Shown here piece after piece: positions 44,039-53,408 of a stretch of 64,000 nt of DNA. Every line of letters begins with the position of its first letter. Position 1 is the stretch's first letter. The translations under genes and the position numbers were made by a program. The notes below the pieces were generated by a model. It saw nothing but the letters and a program-made list of their open reading frames with translations, made no database searches and had not been told where the DNA came from. The stretch is from the NCBI RefSeq assembly GCF_025144335.1, contig NZ_CP083539.1, positions 2,109,501 through 2,173,500 on the forward strand, in the 5' to 3' direction. The stretch is from Jannaschia sp. W003. GTDB taxonomy: Bacteria; Pseudomonadota; Alphaproteobacteria; Rhodobacterales; Rhodobacteraceae.

Positions 44039-45493
44039 ATGGTATCCCGAACGATCCCCGTGGACCCCTTCGACCTCGTGCTGTTCGGCGCGACCGGCGA
44101 CCTGGCCGCCCGCAAGATCATTCCCTCGCTCTACCGCCGCTTCCTGGCGGGACAGATGCCCGCCGAGGCGCGCCTGATCGGCGCCGCACGCTCGGAGTTG
44201 TCCGACGACGAGTTCCGCAAGCTTGTGCGCGACGCGCTCAACGCGTTCGTCTCCGAAGGCAAGCGAGACGCGGAGACCATCGACCGGTTCTGCGGGCAGT
44301 GCTCCTATGTGGCCGTGGACGCCAAGGGCGACGGCGGCTGGGACCGGCTGAAGGAGCTGGTCCGCGACGATGTCGTCAAGGCGTTCTACTTCTCGGTCGC
44401 GCCTTCGCTGTTCGGCTCGCTCGCCGAGAAGCTGCGCGCCCACGGCATCGCCTGCGACGACTCGCGCCTCGTGGTGGAGAAGCCCTTCGGCGTCGATCTC
44501 GAGACCGCGCGCAAGCTGAACCACGACCTCGAATGCGCCTTCGAGGAACATCAGATCTACCGCATCGACCACTTCCTTGGGAAGGAGACGGTGCAGAACC
44601 TCATGGCGGTGCGCTTCGCGAACGTGCTGTTCGAACCGCTGTGGAACGAGCGCTACATCGACCATGTGCAGATCACCGTGGCCGAGCCGATGGGCGTGGC
44701 CGGGCGCGGCAGCTACTACGACACGTCGGGTGCCATGCGCGACATGGTGCAGAACCACCTCATGCAGCTCCTGTGCCTCACCGCGATGGAGCCGCCGGCC
44801 CACTTCGACCCGGACCGCCTGCGCGACGAGAAGCTGAAGGTGATCCGCGCGCTTGACCCCGTCTCCGCGAAGGACGTGGTGCGCGGGCAGTACAAGGCGA
44901 ACGGCGAGAACCCGTCCTACCCCGAGGACGCCGAGAACGCCGATTCGACCACCGAGAGCTTCGTCGCCCTGAAGGTCGGCATCTCGAACTGGCGCTGGAA
45001 GCACACCCCGTTCTACCTGCGCACCGGCAAGCGCATGTCGCGCCAGCTCTCGGAGATCGCGGTGGTGTTCAAACACACGCCCCACTCGATCTTCGACCGC
45101 GAGGAGGGCCAGGAGCCGAACTCGCTGGTGATCCGCCTCCAGCCCGACGAGGGCATCGACCTCGCCGTGACCATCAAGGAGCCGGGGCCGGGCGGCATGC
45201 GCCTGACCACGGTGCCGCTCGACATGACCTTTGCCGACGCGCTGGGGCCGACCGGCTCGGACATCCCCGACGCCTACGAGCGCCTGATCATGGACGTGAT
45301 CCGCGGCAATCAGACGCTGTTCATGCGCGGCGACGAGGTGGAGGCGGCTTGGGCCTGGACCGACCCCATCATCGAGCGCTGGGAGGAGAAGGGCGACAAG
45401 CCGTTCCAGTACGCGCAAGGGTCCACCGGCCCCGACGAGGCGATGAAGCTGATGCACCGCGACGGGCGCTCCTGGCGCTCGCTGGAGGACTGA
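44039..45493 (+). CDS. zwf: Glucose-6-phosphate 1-dehydrogenase
   Basis: 484 aa NADP(H)-linked enzyme that oxidises glucose-6-P to 6-phosphogluconolactone. The nucleotide-binding motif LVLFGATGDLAARKI is near residue 13. The active-site peptide YRIDHFLGKETVQNL near residue 175 carries the catalytic His/Lys. EKPFGVDLETARKLN and FYLRTGKRM are also conserved. First gene of zwf-pgl-pgi. ATG 44039 has GGAG seven bases upstream. In Rhodobacterales this set feeds the Entner-Doudoroff route; edd/eda are not in this window. Confidence 0.96.
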   Translation: MVSRTIPVDPFDLVLFGATGDLAARKIIPSLYRRFLAGQMPAEARLIGAARSELSDDEFRKLVRDALNAFVSEGKRDAETIDRFCGQCSYVAVDAKGDGGWDRLKELVRDDVVKAFYFSVAPSLFGSLAEKLRAHGIACDDSRLVVEKPFGVDLETARKLNHDLECAFEEHQIYRIDHFLGKETVQNLMAVRFANVLFEPLWNERYIDHVQITVAEPMGVAGRGSYYDTSGAMRDMVQNHLMQLLCLTAMEPPAHFDPDRLRDEKLKVIRALDPVSAKDVVRGQYKANGENPSYPEDAENADSTTESFVALKVGISNWRWKHTPFYLRTGKRMSRQLSEIAVVFKHTPHSIFDREEGQEPNSLVIRLQPDEGIDLAVTIKEPGPGGMRLTTVPLDMTFADALGPTGSDIPDAYERLIMDVIRGNQTLFMRGDEVEAAWAWTDPIIERWEEKGDKPFQYAQGSTGPDEAMKLMHRDGRSWRSLED

Positions 45494-45496
45494 GCC

Positions 45497-46168
45497 GTGG
45501 AGCTGATCGAGTACGCCGACCGCGAGATGCTGGGCATGGGGCTGGCCGACGCGCTGGCCTCGTCGCTGCGCGGCGCCCTCTCCACCCACGACCGCGCCAG
45601 CTTCTGCGTGCCCGGCGGCTCCTCGCCGCGCGAGGTGTTCGCTCTACTGTCGGGCACCCGCCTCGACTGGGACCGCGTGGACGTGTTCCTCAACGACGAG
45701 CGCTGGGTGCCCGAGAGCGATCCGCTGTCGAACACCGCGATGGTGAAGGCCACGCTGCTGACCGATCTCGCCGCCAAGGCCCGCTGGGTGCCGATGCACG
45801 TGGACGCGCCCGACCCCGAGGCGGGCATCCCTGCGCTCCTGCCCGGCTTCGAGGGGCGGCTGCCGATCTCGGTGCTGCTGCTCGGCATGGGCGAGGACAT
45901 GCACACCGCGAGCCTGTTCCCCGGCTCCGCCGACCTCGCCGCCGCGATGGCCGACGACGCGCCGGTGCTGATGGCCGCGCGCCCGCCCGGCAAGGCCGAG
46001 GCGCGGGTCACGCTGACCGCGCCGGTGCTGGCCGGCGCGTTGGACACCCATTTCCTCGTGATGGGCGAAGCCAAGCGCAGCGCGCTCGACGTGGCGCGCA
46101 CCTCGGACCCGATGGACGCCCCCGCAGCCGCCTTCCTGCGCGGCGCCACGGTGCACTGGGCCCCCTGA
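45497..46168 (+). CDS. pgl: 6-phosphogluconolactonase
   Basis: 223 aa of the SOL/DevB family, hydrolysing 6-phosphogluconolactone to 6-phosphogluconate. Motifs: [40 protein letters not shown] (catalytic Asp/Glu/Arg/His region) and [18 protein letters not shown]. It starts at GTG 45497, three bases after the zwf stop, and lies 25 bp before pgi. Confidence 0.94.
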   Translation: MELIEYADREMLGMGLADALASSLRGALSTHDRASFCVPGGSSPREVFALLSGTRLDWDRVDVFLNDERWVPESDPLSNTAMVKATLLTDLAAKARWVPMHVDAPDPEAGIPALLPGFEGRLPISVLLLGMGEDMHTASLFPGSADLAAAMADDAPVLMAARPPGKAEARVTLTAPVLAGALDTHFLVMGEAKRSALDVARTSDPMDAPAAAFLRGATVHWAP

Positions 46169-46193
46169 AGCCCCGCTGGAGAAGGAGAAAGCC

Positions 46194-47795
46194 ATGGAGT
46201 TCTGGAACGGGGTCGCGTCGTTGAAGCGCAACCACGCGGGTGCCCGCATCGCTGACCTGCTGACGGACGCGCGCCTCGCGCGGTTCACGGCGCGGGCCGC
46301 GGGGCTCCACTTCGACTTCTCCAAGACTGCGATCGACGACGGCGCGCTCGACACGCTGCTGGCCATGGCCGCCGGCGTGCCGGAGCGGCGCGACGCCATG
46401 TTCGGCGGCGCGCGCATCAACGAGACCGAGGGCCGCGCCGTGCTGCACACCGCGCTGCGCGCGGGCGACGATGCCTCGGTCGAGGTCGACGGCGCCGACG
46501 TGATGCCGCCCGTGCGCGAGACGCTCGCGCGAATGCGCGGCTTCGCGGAGGACGTGCGCTCGGGCCGCTTCATGGGGCAGGGGGGCCGGATCACCGACGT
46601 GGTCAACATCGGCATCGGCGGCTCCGACCTCGGGCCGGCCATGGCGGCGCAGGCGCTCGCGCCGTTCCACGACGGGCCGCGCTGCCACTTCGTGAGCAAC
46701 GTCGACGGCGCCGACTGGGCGGAGACGCGCAAGGGGCTGGATCCGGCCACCACCCTCGTCGTCGTCGCATCCAAGACCTTCACCACCCAGGAGACCATGA
46801 CCAACGCCCGCACCGCGTGGGACTTGATGGCCGCCTCGGTGGACGACCCCGCGGCCCAGTTCGCTGCCCTATCGTCGGCGGCCGACAAGACGGCCGACTG
46901 GGGCATCGACCCCTCACAGGTGTTCGGCTTCGAGGACTGGGTCGGCGGGCGCTACAGCATGTGGGGGCCGATCGGCCTCTCGCTGATGCTCGCCATCGGT
47001 CCCGATCAGTTCGACCGCTTCCTCGCCGGCGCCCGCGCCATGGACGAGCACTTCCGCGAGGCGCCCCTCGAGCACAACATGCCGGTGCTGCTGGCCCTCG
47101 TGGGCATCTGGCACCATCAGGTTTGCGGTTACCCGACCCGCGCCGTGCTGCCCTACGACGACCGCCTCGCCCGCCTGCCGGCCTACCTGCAGCAGCTCGA
47201 GATGGAGTCGAACGGCAAGGGCGTGACGATGGACGGCAAGGCCCTGGAAGGCCCCGCCGGTCCCGTGGTCTGGGGCGAGCCGGGCACCAACGGGCAGCAT
47301 GCCTTCTACCAGCTCATCCACCAGGGCCTGACGCCGGTGCCTTGCGAGTTCATGGTCGCCGCGAAGGGTCACGAGCCGGAGCTGGACCACCACCACCGCC
47401 TCTTGATCGCCAACTGCCTCGCCCAGTCCGAGGCGCTGCTGCGGGGCCGCGATCTCGACGAGGCGCGCGGCAAGGTCGCGGGCCAGTTCGAGGGCGAGGA
47501 ACTGGAGCGGCAGGCTGCGCACCGCGTCTTCGCCGGCAACCGCCCTTCCACGATGCTGATCTACGAGCGGATGGACCCGTTCACGCTCGGCGCCGTCGTG
47601 GCGCTCTACGAGCACCGGGTGTTCGTCGAAGGCGCGATGCTGGGGATCAACAGCTTCGACCAGTGGGGCGTGGAGCTAGGCAAGGAGCTGGCCGGAGCTC
47701 TGGCCCCCATGATCGAGGGCAAGGACGCCTCTGCGAAGGACGCCAGCACCCGCACCCTGCTCGCGCAGCTTCGCGCGTGGCGCGGCGCCGACTAG
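46194..47795 (+). CDS. pgi: Glucose-6-phosphate isomerase
   Basis: 533 aa, normal family length, interconverting glucose-6-P and fructose-6-P. Motifs: [52 protein letters not shown] (PGI signature 1 region), [19 protein letters not shown] (signature 2, with catalytic His) and the C-terminal [14 protein letters not shown] carrying the active-site Lys. ATG 46194 has GAAGGAG upstream. Last gene of the zwf-pgl-pgi operon. Confidence 0.96.
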   Translation: MEFWNGVASLKRNHAGARIADLLTDARLARFTARAAGLHFDFSKTAIDDGALDTLLAMAAGVPERRDAMFGGARINETEGRAVLHTALRAGDDASVEVDGADVMPPVRETLARMRGFAEDVRSGRFMGQGGRITDVVNIGIGGSDLGPAMAAQALAPFHDGPRCHFVSNVDGADWAETRKGLDPATTLVVVASKTFTTQETMTNARTAWDLMAASVDDPAAQFAALSSAADKTADWGIDPSQVFGFEDWVGGRYSMWGPIGLSLMLAIGPDQFDRFLAGARAMDEHFREAPLEHNMPVLLALVGIWHHQVCGYPTRAVLPYDDRLARLPAYLQQLEMESNGKGVTMDGKALEGPAGPVVWGEPGTNGQHAFYQLIHQGLTPVPCEFMVAAKGHEPELDHHHRLLIANCLAQSEALLRGRDLDEARGKVAGQFEGEELERQAAHRVFAGNRPSTMLIYERMDPFTLGAVVALYEHRVFVEGAMLGINSFDQWGVELGKELAGALAPMIEGKDASAKDASTRTLLAQLRAWRGAD

Positions 47796-47820
47796 GCGCC
47801 GGCCGCCGGGGAGGGGACGT

Positions 47821-48318
47821 CTACCCCTCCCGCTCGGCCCCGTCGCGGTCCCGGAACGTCGCCACGTAGGCTTCGGGCAGCGGCATCCGCGTCGCATGGT
47901 CGGGGGCCATCAGGCAGATCACCGCGTGTCCGGTCGTGCAGTGGTGGCCCCCGGAGTACACCCGGTACTCCATGGTCCACGACGTGCGCCGGTACGCCAC
48001 CGTGCGCCCGGTCACGATGTACACGTCCTCCAGATGCAGCGGTCTGTGGTAGTCCACGGACACCGAGCGGAGGACCAGGGCGGGGCGCTCGCCGTCCGGC
48101 TCGTAGTCGCCGATCCCGTAGGCGCGCAGGTAGGCTATGCGCAGGGTCTCGAACCAGCCGAGATAGACGGCGTTGTTGACGTGATCGAGCACGTCCAGCT
48201 CGCGGAACCGCACCCGGTCGGCCTGTCCGAAGGTGATGGGCTCGGGCACGCCGCAGGCGCGGAGCTTGGCGACGGGTAGGGGGCGCAGCAGCGCTAGTTC
48301 CCGGTAAGACTCTGACAA
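47821..48318 (-). CDS. Hotdog-fold acyl-CoA thioesterase (4HBT type)
   Basis: About 165 aa from TTG 48318. The catalytic motif RVRFRELDVLDHVNNAVYLGWFE (D-x2-D/N-HVNN) and the strand LVLRSVSVDYHRPLHLEDVY are typical of 4-hydroxybenzoyl-CoA/YbgC-type thioesterases. The start is uncertain: no ATG is available, TTG 48318 has no clear ribosome binding site, and GTG at GVPEPI about 25 residues later is an alternative that keeps the whole fold. Divergent from the manganese catalase gene. Confidence 0.8.
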   Translation of the reverse strand: MSESYRELALLRPLPVAKLRACGVPEPITFGQADRVRFRELDVLDHVNNAVYLGWFETLRIAYLRAYGIGDYEPDGERPALVLRSVSVDYHRPLHLEDVYIVTGRTVAYRRTSWTMEYRVYSGGHHCTTGHAVICLMAPDHATRMPLPEAYVATFRDRDGAEREG

Positions 48319-48400
48319 GGTAATAAATTTCGATCCGTTCTCGCAACCCGCGCGGGGCCGCGTGCATTTCGTCCCGGTCAGACCAACCGAGGGCGATGCG

Positions 48401-49228
48401 ATGTTCTACCATTCCGGCAAGCTGCAGTACGAAGTCCGCGTGGACAATCCCGATCCGGTCTTCGCCAAGTACCTCCAGCAGGCGATCGGCGGCGTCGAGG
48501 GCGAGATCCGCGTGGCCATGCAGTACATGTTCCAGGCCATGGGCGCGCGCGGCGACTCGAAGTACCGCGACATGCTGATGATGACCGCCACCGAGGAGTT
48601 GAGCCACATCGAGTTCCTCGGCCATGCGGTGGCCCTGAACCTCCAGAACGCGCCGCTCGACGCGCAGGAGGCGGCGGCCACGGACCCCGTGGTAGGCGCG
48701 ATCATGGGCGGCATGAACCCGCGCCACGTTCTGTCCTCGGGCCTCTCGGCCATGCCGGTGAACGCCAACGGCGTTCCCTTCGACATGAGCCACGTCTACG
48801 CCACCGGCAACATCGGCGCCGACATGCTGGCGAACGCCACCGCGGAGTCCGGCGGCCGGGTGCTGGCCTCGCGCCTCTACAATATGACCGACGACAAGGG
48901 CATGAAGGACATGCTCAGCTTCCTGATCGCCCGCGACACCATGCACCAGCAGCAGTGGCTCGCCGTGATCGAGGACCTCGGCGGCATCGAGGCCTGCATG
49001 CCCGTGCCGAACTCCACGCCCGAGAGCCACGAGGCGATGGAGCACTCCTATTACTTCCTGAACACCTCGATCGACGAGGAGACGCCTCAGGGAGTGTGGA
49101 CCAACGGCGGCAAGGCCATGGACGGGCGCGGGACCTACACCGCGAAGGACAAAGCGGAGCCGATGGGGCAGGTGCCCGACCTCGGCAAGGCGCGGCCCAA
49201 GTCCGGCGCGCAGAAGGAGCAGATGTAG
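48401..49228 (+). CDS. Manganese (non-haem) catalase
   Basis: 275 aa ferritin-like protein that dismutates H2O2 with a di-Mn centre. Ligands are recognisable and almost in the numbering of the Lactobacillus plantarum enzyme: Glu35 (VEGEIRVAMQYMFQ), Glu66 and His69 (ATEELSHIEFLGH), Glu149 (ANATAESGGRVLAS) and His182 (ARDTMHQQQWL). The C-terminal tail (about 225-275) is Gly/Lys-rich, as usual for the subunit-embracing arm. ATG 48401 is chosen; another ATG five bases upstream is out of frame. Cytoplasmic. Confidence 0.92.
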   Translation: MFYHSGKLQYEVRVDNPDPVFAKYLQQAIGGVEGEIRVAMQYMFQAMGARGDSKYRDMLMMTATEELSHIEFLGHAVALNLQNAPLDAQEAAATDPVVGAIMGGMNPRHVLSSGLSAMPVNANGVPFDMSHVYATGNIGADMLANATAESGGRVLASRLYNMTDDKGMKDMLSFLIARDTMHQQQWLAVIEDLGGIEACMPVPNSTPESHEAMEHSYYFLNTSIDEETPQGVWTNGGKAMDGRGTYTAKDKAEPMGQVPDLGKARPKSGAQKEQM

Positions 49229-49300
49229 CCGCCGCGAAGGCTGCGGCCGGGGGGCGGTGCCGCAAGGCGTCGCCTTCTGCGTATGGGGGGAACGGGTCGG

Positions 49301-49371
49301 AGCGGGTAACGGGAATCGAACCCGTAACTGAAGCTTGGGAAGCTTTCGTGATACCTTTTCACCATACCCGC
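49301..49371 (-). tRNA. tRNA-Gly(CCC)
   Basis: Acceptor GCGGGTA/TACCCGC, D arm GTGA/TCAC, anticodon loop TTCCCAA (anticodon CCC), T arm ACGGG-TTCGATT-CCCGT. CCA is not encoded. The outermost anticodon-stem pair is A-C instead of a Watson-Crick pair. Confidence 0.93.
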
Positions 49372-49478
49372 ACGCCGACGGACGCGGTCTAGCTCCGGCG
49401 CGGGGCTTCCGCAAGCCGTGCAACGATCCGGGGGGAGGGGCGTTGGATCGACGCCCCACCGCTCAACCCGAGGTCTCC

Positions 49479-50435
49479 ATGCTCCGCACCGCCACCGCGA
49501 TCCTCCTTGCCACCACCGCCCCCGCGCTCGCCCTTACCCCCGACGAGATCCGCTCGGCCTCATACGACGGCGGCGCGCTGTCAGAGGAGCAGACCGGCCT
49601 CGCCTTCACCGTGCAGGTGCTGCTCGACCGCGCCGGCGTCAGCCCCGGCGTGATCGACGGCTGGGGCGGCGGCATGACCGTCAGCGCCATCGAGGCCTTC
49701 GAACGACGCGAAGGGCTGGAGCCCGACGGTCAGCTCGACCCCGAAGTCTGGGAGGCCCTCGGCGGCCCCTCGGCGGGTGCGGTGCTTCAGGACTACACGA
49801 TCACCGAGGAGGACGCTTCCGGCCTCGTCGACGCGATCCCCGAGGACTACGCCGAGAAGGCGAAAATGGAGAGTCAGGGATATGTGCGCGTCTCCGAGAA
49901 GCTGGCCGAGCGCTTCCACATGGACGAGGACACCCTCGTCGCCCTGAACGAAGGCACGGACTTCGCGCCCGGCGAGACGATCCTCGTCGCGGCCCCGGGC
50001 GACGACCTCGCCGCGGAGGGCGAGGTGGCGCGAATCGAGGTCCGCAAGGACGTGCAGCGGCTCGCCGCCTTCGATGCCGACGGCAACATGATCGCGAACT
50101 ACCCCGTTACGGTGGGTTCCGCGCAGACGCCGTCGCCTTCGGGCACCGTGGAGGTGGTCGCGATCGCGCCCGACCCGAACTACACCTACGATCCCGACGA
50201 GAACTTCACGCAAGGCGACAACGACGAGGTGCTCATCGTGCCGCCCGGCCCGAACGGCCCCGTGGGCTCAATGTGGATCGACCTCAGCAAGCCGACCTAC
50301 GGGCTGCACGGCACCGCCGAGCCGGCCTCGCTGTTCGAGGCGGCGAGTCACGGCTGCGTGCGCCTGACGAACTGGGACGCGGGCGAGCTGGCGCAGCTCG
50401 TGAAGGTGGGCACAACGGTCGAGTTCATGGAATGA
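49479..50435 (+). CDS. Exported L,D-transpeptidase (YkuD domain)
   Basis: 318 aa with a signal peptide to about residue 18 (TAPALA). A peptidoglycan-binding-like region follows (about 35-95, VQVLLDRAGVSPGVIDGWGG), then a LysM-like segment (about 130-175, RVSEKLAERFHMDEDTLVALN) and a C-terminal YkuD catalytic domain. The active site is H-G-T-A-x(10)-SHGCVRLTNWD with Cys293. It makes 3-3 cross-links in peptidoglycan or anchors proteins. Stop overlaps the next start by four bases (ATGA), coupling it to the extensin-like gene. Confidence 0.9.
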   Translation: MLRTATAILLATTAPALALTPDEIRSASYDGGALSEEQTGLAFTVQVLLDRAGVSPGVIDGWGGGMTVSAIEAFERREGLEPDGQLDPEVWEALGGPSAGAVLQDYTITEEDASGLVDAIPEDYAEKAKMESQGYVRVSEKLAERFHMDEDTLVALNEGTDFAPGETILVAAPGDDLAAEGEVARIEVRKDVQRLAAFDADGNMIANYPVTVGSAQTPSPSGTVEVVAIAPDPNYTYDPDENFTQGDNDEVLIVPPGPNGPVGSMWIDLSKPTYGLHGTAEPASLFEAASHGCVRLTNWDAGELAQLVKVGTTVEFME

Positions 50436-51241
50436 GAGCGGCCGCGCTCGCGCTCCTGCTCGCCGCGGCCTTGCCGGCCGGGGCGCAGGAGACCGACCTC
50501 ACCAACGGGGGCACCGCCGCCGATCCTGCGGAAAACCCCATCGAGACCTCGCCCGCACCGGAGGAGCGACCGGCAAACGTCGGCGCCGGGACCTCTGCGC
50601 CCGCCGTCGTGCCCGAACCCGAAGGCGCGCCCGACGCGGTGCGTCCCGCGGGCGCGGGGGTGCGCGACGCTCTGGCGCTCGGAGACGCCGATCATGCCGC
50701 CTGCCTCGCCGCGCTGGACGCGCTGGGCGCGGTGTTCGCCGAAGCCGAGCCGATCATCGAGGAGGGCGATCCCGACTGCGGCATCTTGCGCCCCGTGCAG
50801 CTTGAGGCAGTCCGCCCCGGCGTCGCCTTCTCGCCGCCCGCCCCCTTGCGCTGCCCCGCCGCGCTGGCGCTGGCCGAGTGGACCCGCGACTTCGCGGAGC
50901 CGGCCGCCGAACGGCTGGGACGCGGCGCGATCACGGCGATCGACCACGGCTCGACCTACGTCTGCCGCCGCCGCAACAACGCCCCCGACGGCAAGCCTTC
51001 GGAGCATTCGTTCGGCAACGCGATCGACATCATGGGCTTCCGCTTCGCCGACGGCGATCCGGTCGCGGTGCAGCCGCGCGAGCGCGACGGCACCATGGCC
51101 GAGGCGTTCCAGGATGCGGTGCGCGCCTCGGGCTGCCTCGAGTTCACGACCGTGCTCGGTCCGCGCACCGACGAGGCCCATGCCGATCACCTGCACTTCG
51201 ACATCGTCGAGCGGCAGGGTGGCTTCCGCCTGTGCCAGTGA
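50432..51241 (+). CDS. Exported extensin-like family protein
   Basis: 269 aa with a signal peptide to about residue 18 (PAGAQE) and a Pro/Ala/Glu-rich low-complexity spacer to about 75. The C-terminal extensin-like domain has CGILRPVQLEAV, RCPAALALAEW, GSTYVCRRRNN, SEHSFGNAIDIMGFRFADG and HADHLHFDIV. The SEHSFGNAID and HADHLHFD motifs recall zinc peptidases of the D-Ala-D-Ala carboxypeptidase/MepA fold, so a wall peptidase role is plausible. Coupled to the L,D-transpeptidase before it and by GTGA to the ligase after it. Confidence 0.82.
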   Translation: MRAAALALLLAAALPAGAQETDLTNGGTAADPAENPIETSPAPEERPANVGAGTSAPAVVPEPEGAPDAVRPAGAGVRDALALGDADHAACLAALDALGAVFAEAEPIIEEGDPDCGILRPVQLEAVRPGVAFSPPAPLRCPAALALAEWTRDFAEPAAERLGRGAITAIDHGSTYVCRRRNNAPDGKPSEHSFGNAIDIMGFRFADGDPVAVQPRERDGTMAEAFQDAVRASGCLEFTTVLGPRTDEAHADHLHFDIVERQGGFRLCQ

Positions 51242-52368
51242 CGCCGGTCACCATCGGCATCGAGGAGGAGTACCTCCTCGTCGACGCCGGCACCGGCGCC
51301 CTCGCCGCCAGTCCGCCGGACGGGTTCATGGAGGACTGCCGGGACGCCTTGGGCAAGAAGGTCACCCACGAGTTCCTCCAGGCGCAGGTCGAGATCGGCA
51401 CCGGGGTCTGCGCCACGATCGACGAGGCGCGGGCCGAGCTAGTCCACCTGCGCCGCACGGTGGCCGGAGCGGCCCGCGCCCATGGCATGCGCCTCATGGC
51501 CGCGTCCACTCATCCCTGGTCACGCTGGGCGGACCAGGAGCGCACCGACATGGAGCGCTACCGCATCCTCGCGCACGAGCACCGCGCCCTGGTCCGGCGG
51601 ATGGCGATCTGCGGGATGCACGTCCATGCGGGCATCAAGGACCGGGACGAGCGCATCGCGGTGATGAACGGTGCCGCCTACTTCCTGCCGCACCTCCTGG
51701 CCCTCAGCGCCTCCTCGCCCTTCTGGGAGGGACGCGACACCGGCCTGCGCGCGTTCCGCCCCGTGATCATCGGCGACCTGCCGCGTTCGGGCTTTCCCGA
51801 GCCCCTGGAGCGGTGGAGCGACTGGACCGACCTCGTGGAGGATCTCGCCGCGACGGGAATGCTCGACGACCCCTCCAAGATCTGGTGGGACATCCGCCCC
51901 TCGATCCGCCACCCCACCGTGGAGATGCGCGTCTGCGACGTGTGCACGGACGTGGAGGACGCGCTGAGCGTGGCGGCGCTGTTCCAGTCGATCGTGGGCT
52001 ACCTGCGCGCCCTGCGGGGCCGCAACGAGGGTCGGCGCCGCTTCCGCACCCTGCTGCTCGCCGAGAACAAATGGCGGGCCATGCGCTCCGGCGTGAACTG
52101 CGAGATGGCCGACTGGGGCCGCCGCGAGGCCCGGCCCTTCGCCGGGCTCGTCGACGAGCTCGTGGAGCTGGTGCGCCCCCACGCCGAAGCCGCGGGATGC
52201 GTCCGGGAAGTCGAGCGCTGCCGCGACATCGCCGCCCGGGGCACCTCGGCCGACGCCCAGCGCCGCATCTTCACTGAGGCGACCGAACGGGGCGCGGACG
52301 AGCGCGAAGCCCAGCGCGCGGTGGTGGACTGGATCGTCGAGACCACGGAGCCGCCGGCCCCTGACTAG
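51238..52368 (+). CDS. YbdK-type carboxylate-amine ligase (glutamate-cysteine ligase 2 family)
   Basis: 376 aa. Motifs: IGIEEEYLLVD at the N-terminus (metal/ATP Glu residues), HEFLQAQVEIGTG, CGMHVHAGIKDRDERIAVMN, WWDIRPSIRHPTVEMRVCDV and AENKWRAMRSGVNCEMADW. Members ligate glutamate to cysteine or other amines with weak activity; the physiological substrate is unsettled. Starts at GTG 51238, overlapping the stop of the extensin-like gene, so it belongs to the envelope operon by position. Confidence 0.88.
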   Translation: MTPVTIGIEEEYLLVDAGTGALAASPPDGFMEDCRDALGKKVTHEFLQAQVEIGTGVCATIDEARAELVHLRRTVAGAARAHGMRLMAASTHPWSRWADQERTDMERYRILAHEHRALVRRMAICGMHVHAGIKDRDERIAVMNGAAYFLPHLLALSASSPFWEGRDTGLRAFRPVIIGDLPRSGFPEPLERWSDWTDLVEDLAATGMLDDPSKIWWDIRPSIRHPTVEMRVCDVCTDVEDALSVAALFQSIVGYLRALRGRNEGRRRFRTLLLAENKWRAMRSGVNCEMADWGRREARPFAGLVDELVELVRPHAEAAGCVREVERCRDIAARGTSADAQRRIFTEATERGADEREAQRAVVDWIVETTEPPAPD

Positions 52369-52395
52369 GCGCACGCTACGTGTGGAAGGGGGATT

Positions 52396-52470
52396 TGGCT
52401 CCGGCGGTAGGGATCGAACCTACGACCAATTGATTAACAGTCAACTGCTCTACCGCTGAGCTACGCCGGA
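52396..52470 (-). tRNA. tRNA-Asn(GUU)
   Basis: 75 nt with encoded CCA. Acceptor TCCGGCG/CGCCGGA, anticodon loop CTGTTAA (GTT), T arm GTAGG-TTCGATC-CCTAC. Confidence 0.96.
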
Positions 52471-52529
52471 ACACCGGGGGCGGACTTAGCCGGGGCCTCC
52501 GGGCCGCGCAAGGGGGCGGGCGCGGTTTT

Positions 52530-53408
52530 TCACGCCCGCCGGAACCGCCCGTCGGGGGCGAGCCGATCGGCGGTCGCGGCGCCCGTCTCCGCCAGCCGGA
52601 TCAGGTGCGCGAGCACGTTGCGTGCTGCCGCCGGATGGAGGGCGGGGGGCGTGTCCACATAGACCCGCGCGACCAGGTCCGGGATCGTGGTGCCCCCGTC
52701 CAGCGCCGCGAGGATCGCCGCCTCGCGCGCGAGACGGTGCGCCCGCAGGTCCCGGCACCGCTCCGCCGGCGCCTCGACCGGCTCCCCGTGTCCGGGCAGG
52801 AAGCGGCGCGCCCCCAGCGCCGCCAACCGGTCCATGCTGCCGAGGAACTGCGCGACGTCGCCGTCGGGCGGCGAGATCATCGTGGAAGCCCAGCCCATCG
52901 CCACGTCGCCCGACAGCACGTCGCCGTCCGGGGTCTCGAAGCTCAGGTGGCTGGCCATGTGGCCCGGGGTCCAGTGGGCGCGCACTGCCCATCCGTCGCC
53001 CTCGATCCGCTCCCCGTCCGCCGGCTCGCGGTCAGGGGCGAAGGCGCGGTCCACGCCCTCGCCCCCGCCGATCCCCGCGAGCGCCTGCATGGTCTCCGAC
53101 CGGCCCCGGTCGAACCGCCAGCCCAGCACCGGGGCGCCGGTGCGCGCGGCGAGGAGAGCGGCGCCGGGCGAGTGGTCGAGATGGGCATGGGTGACGAGGA
53201 TCGCCTCGACCCGGGCCCCGCTGCAGGCGCCGAGCACGGCCTCCATGTGCGCCGCGTCGGGCGGTCCGGGGTCGATCACCGCACGGCCCGCGCCCTCGCC
53301 CAGCACGTAGGTGCAGGTGCCGCGATGGGTCATGGGCGAGGGGTTGGGCGCCAGCACGCGCACCACCGTGCTTCCAAGCTGCTCCGCGGCGCCGTAGGAC
53401 CCGTCCAT
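52530..53408 (-). CDS. MBL-fold metallo-hydrolase (LACTB2-like)
   Basis: 292 aa. The metal motif VTHAHLDHSPGAALL, TPGHMASHLSFE, LSGDVAMG and FLPGHGEPVEAP give the zinc ligands in order. The C-terminal helical domain (about 215-292) resembles the winged-helix-like end of LACTB2/GloB-type hydrolases. Substrate unknown. ATG 53408 overlaps head-to-head with the start codon of the histidine kinase on the other strand (CATG). A GGCGGGCG/CGCCCGCC hairpin (52515-52540) overlaps the stop codon. Confidence 0.87.
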   Translation of the reverse strand: MDGSYGAAEQLGSTVVRVLAPNPSPMTHRGTCTYVLGEGAGRAVIDPGPPDAAHMEAVLGACSGARVEAILVTHAHLDHSPGAALLAARTGAPVLGWRFDRGRSETMQALAGIGGGEGVDRAFAPDREPADGERIEGDGWAVRAHWTPGHMASHLSFETPDGDVLSGDVAMGWASTMISPPDGDVAQFLGSMDRLAALGARRFLPGHGEPVEAPAERCRDLRAHRLAREAAILAALDGGTTIPDLVARVYVDTPPALHPAAARNVLAHLIRLAETGAATADRLAPDGRFRRA

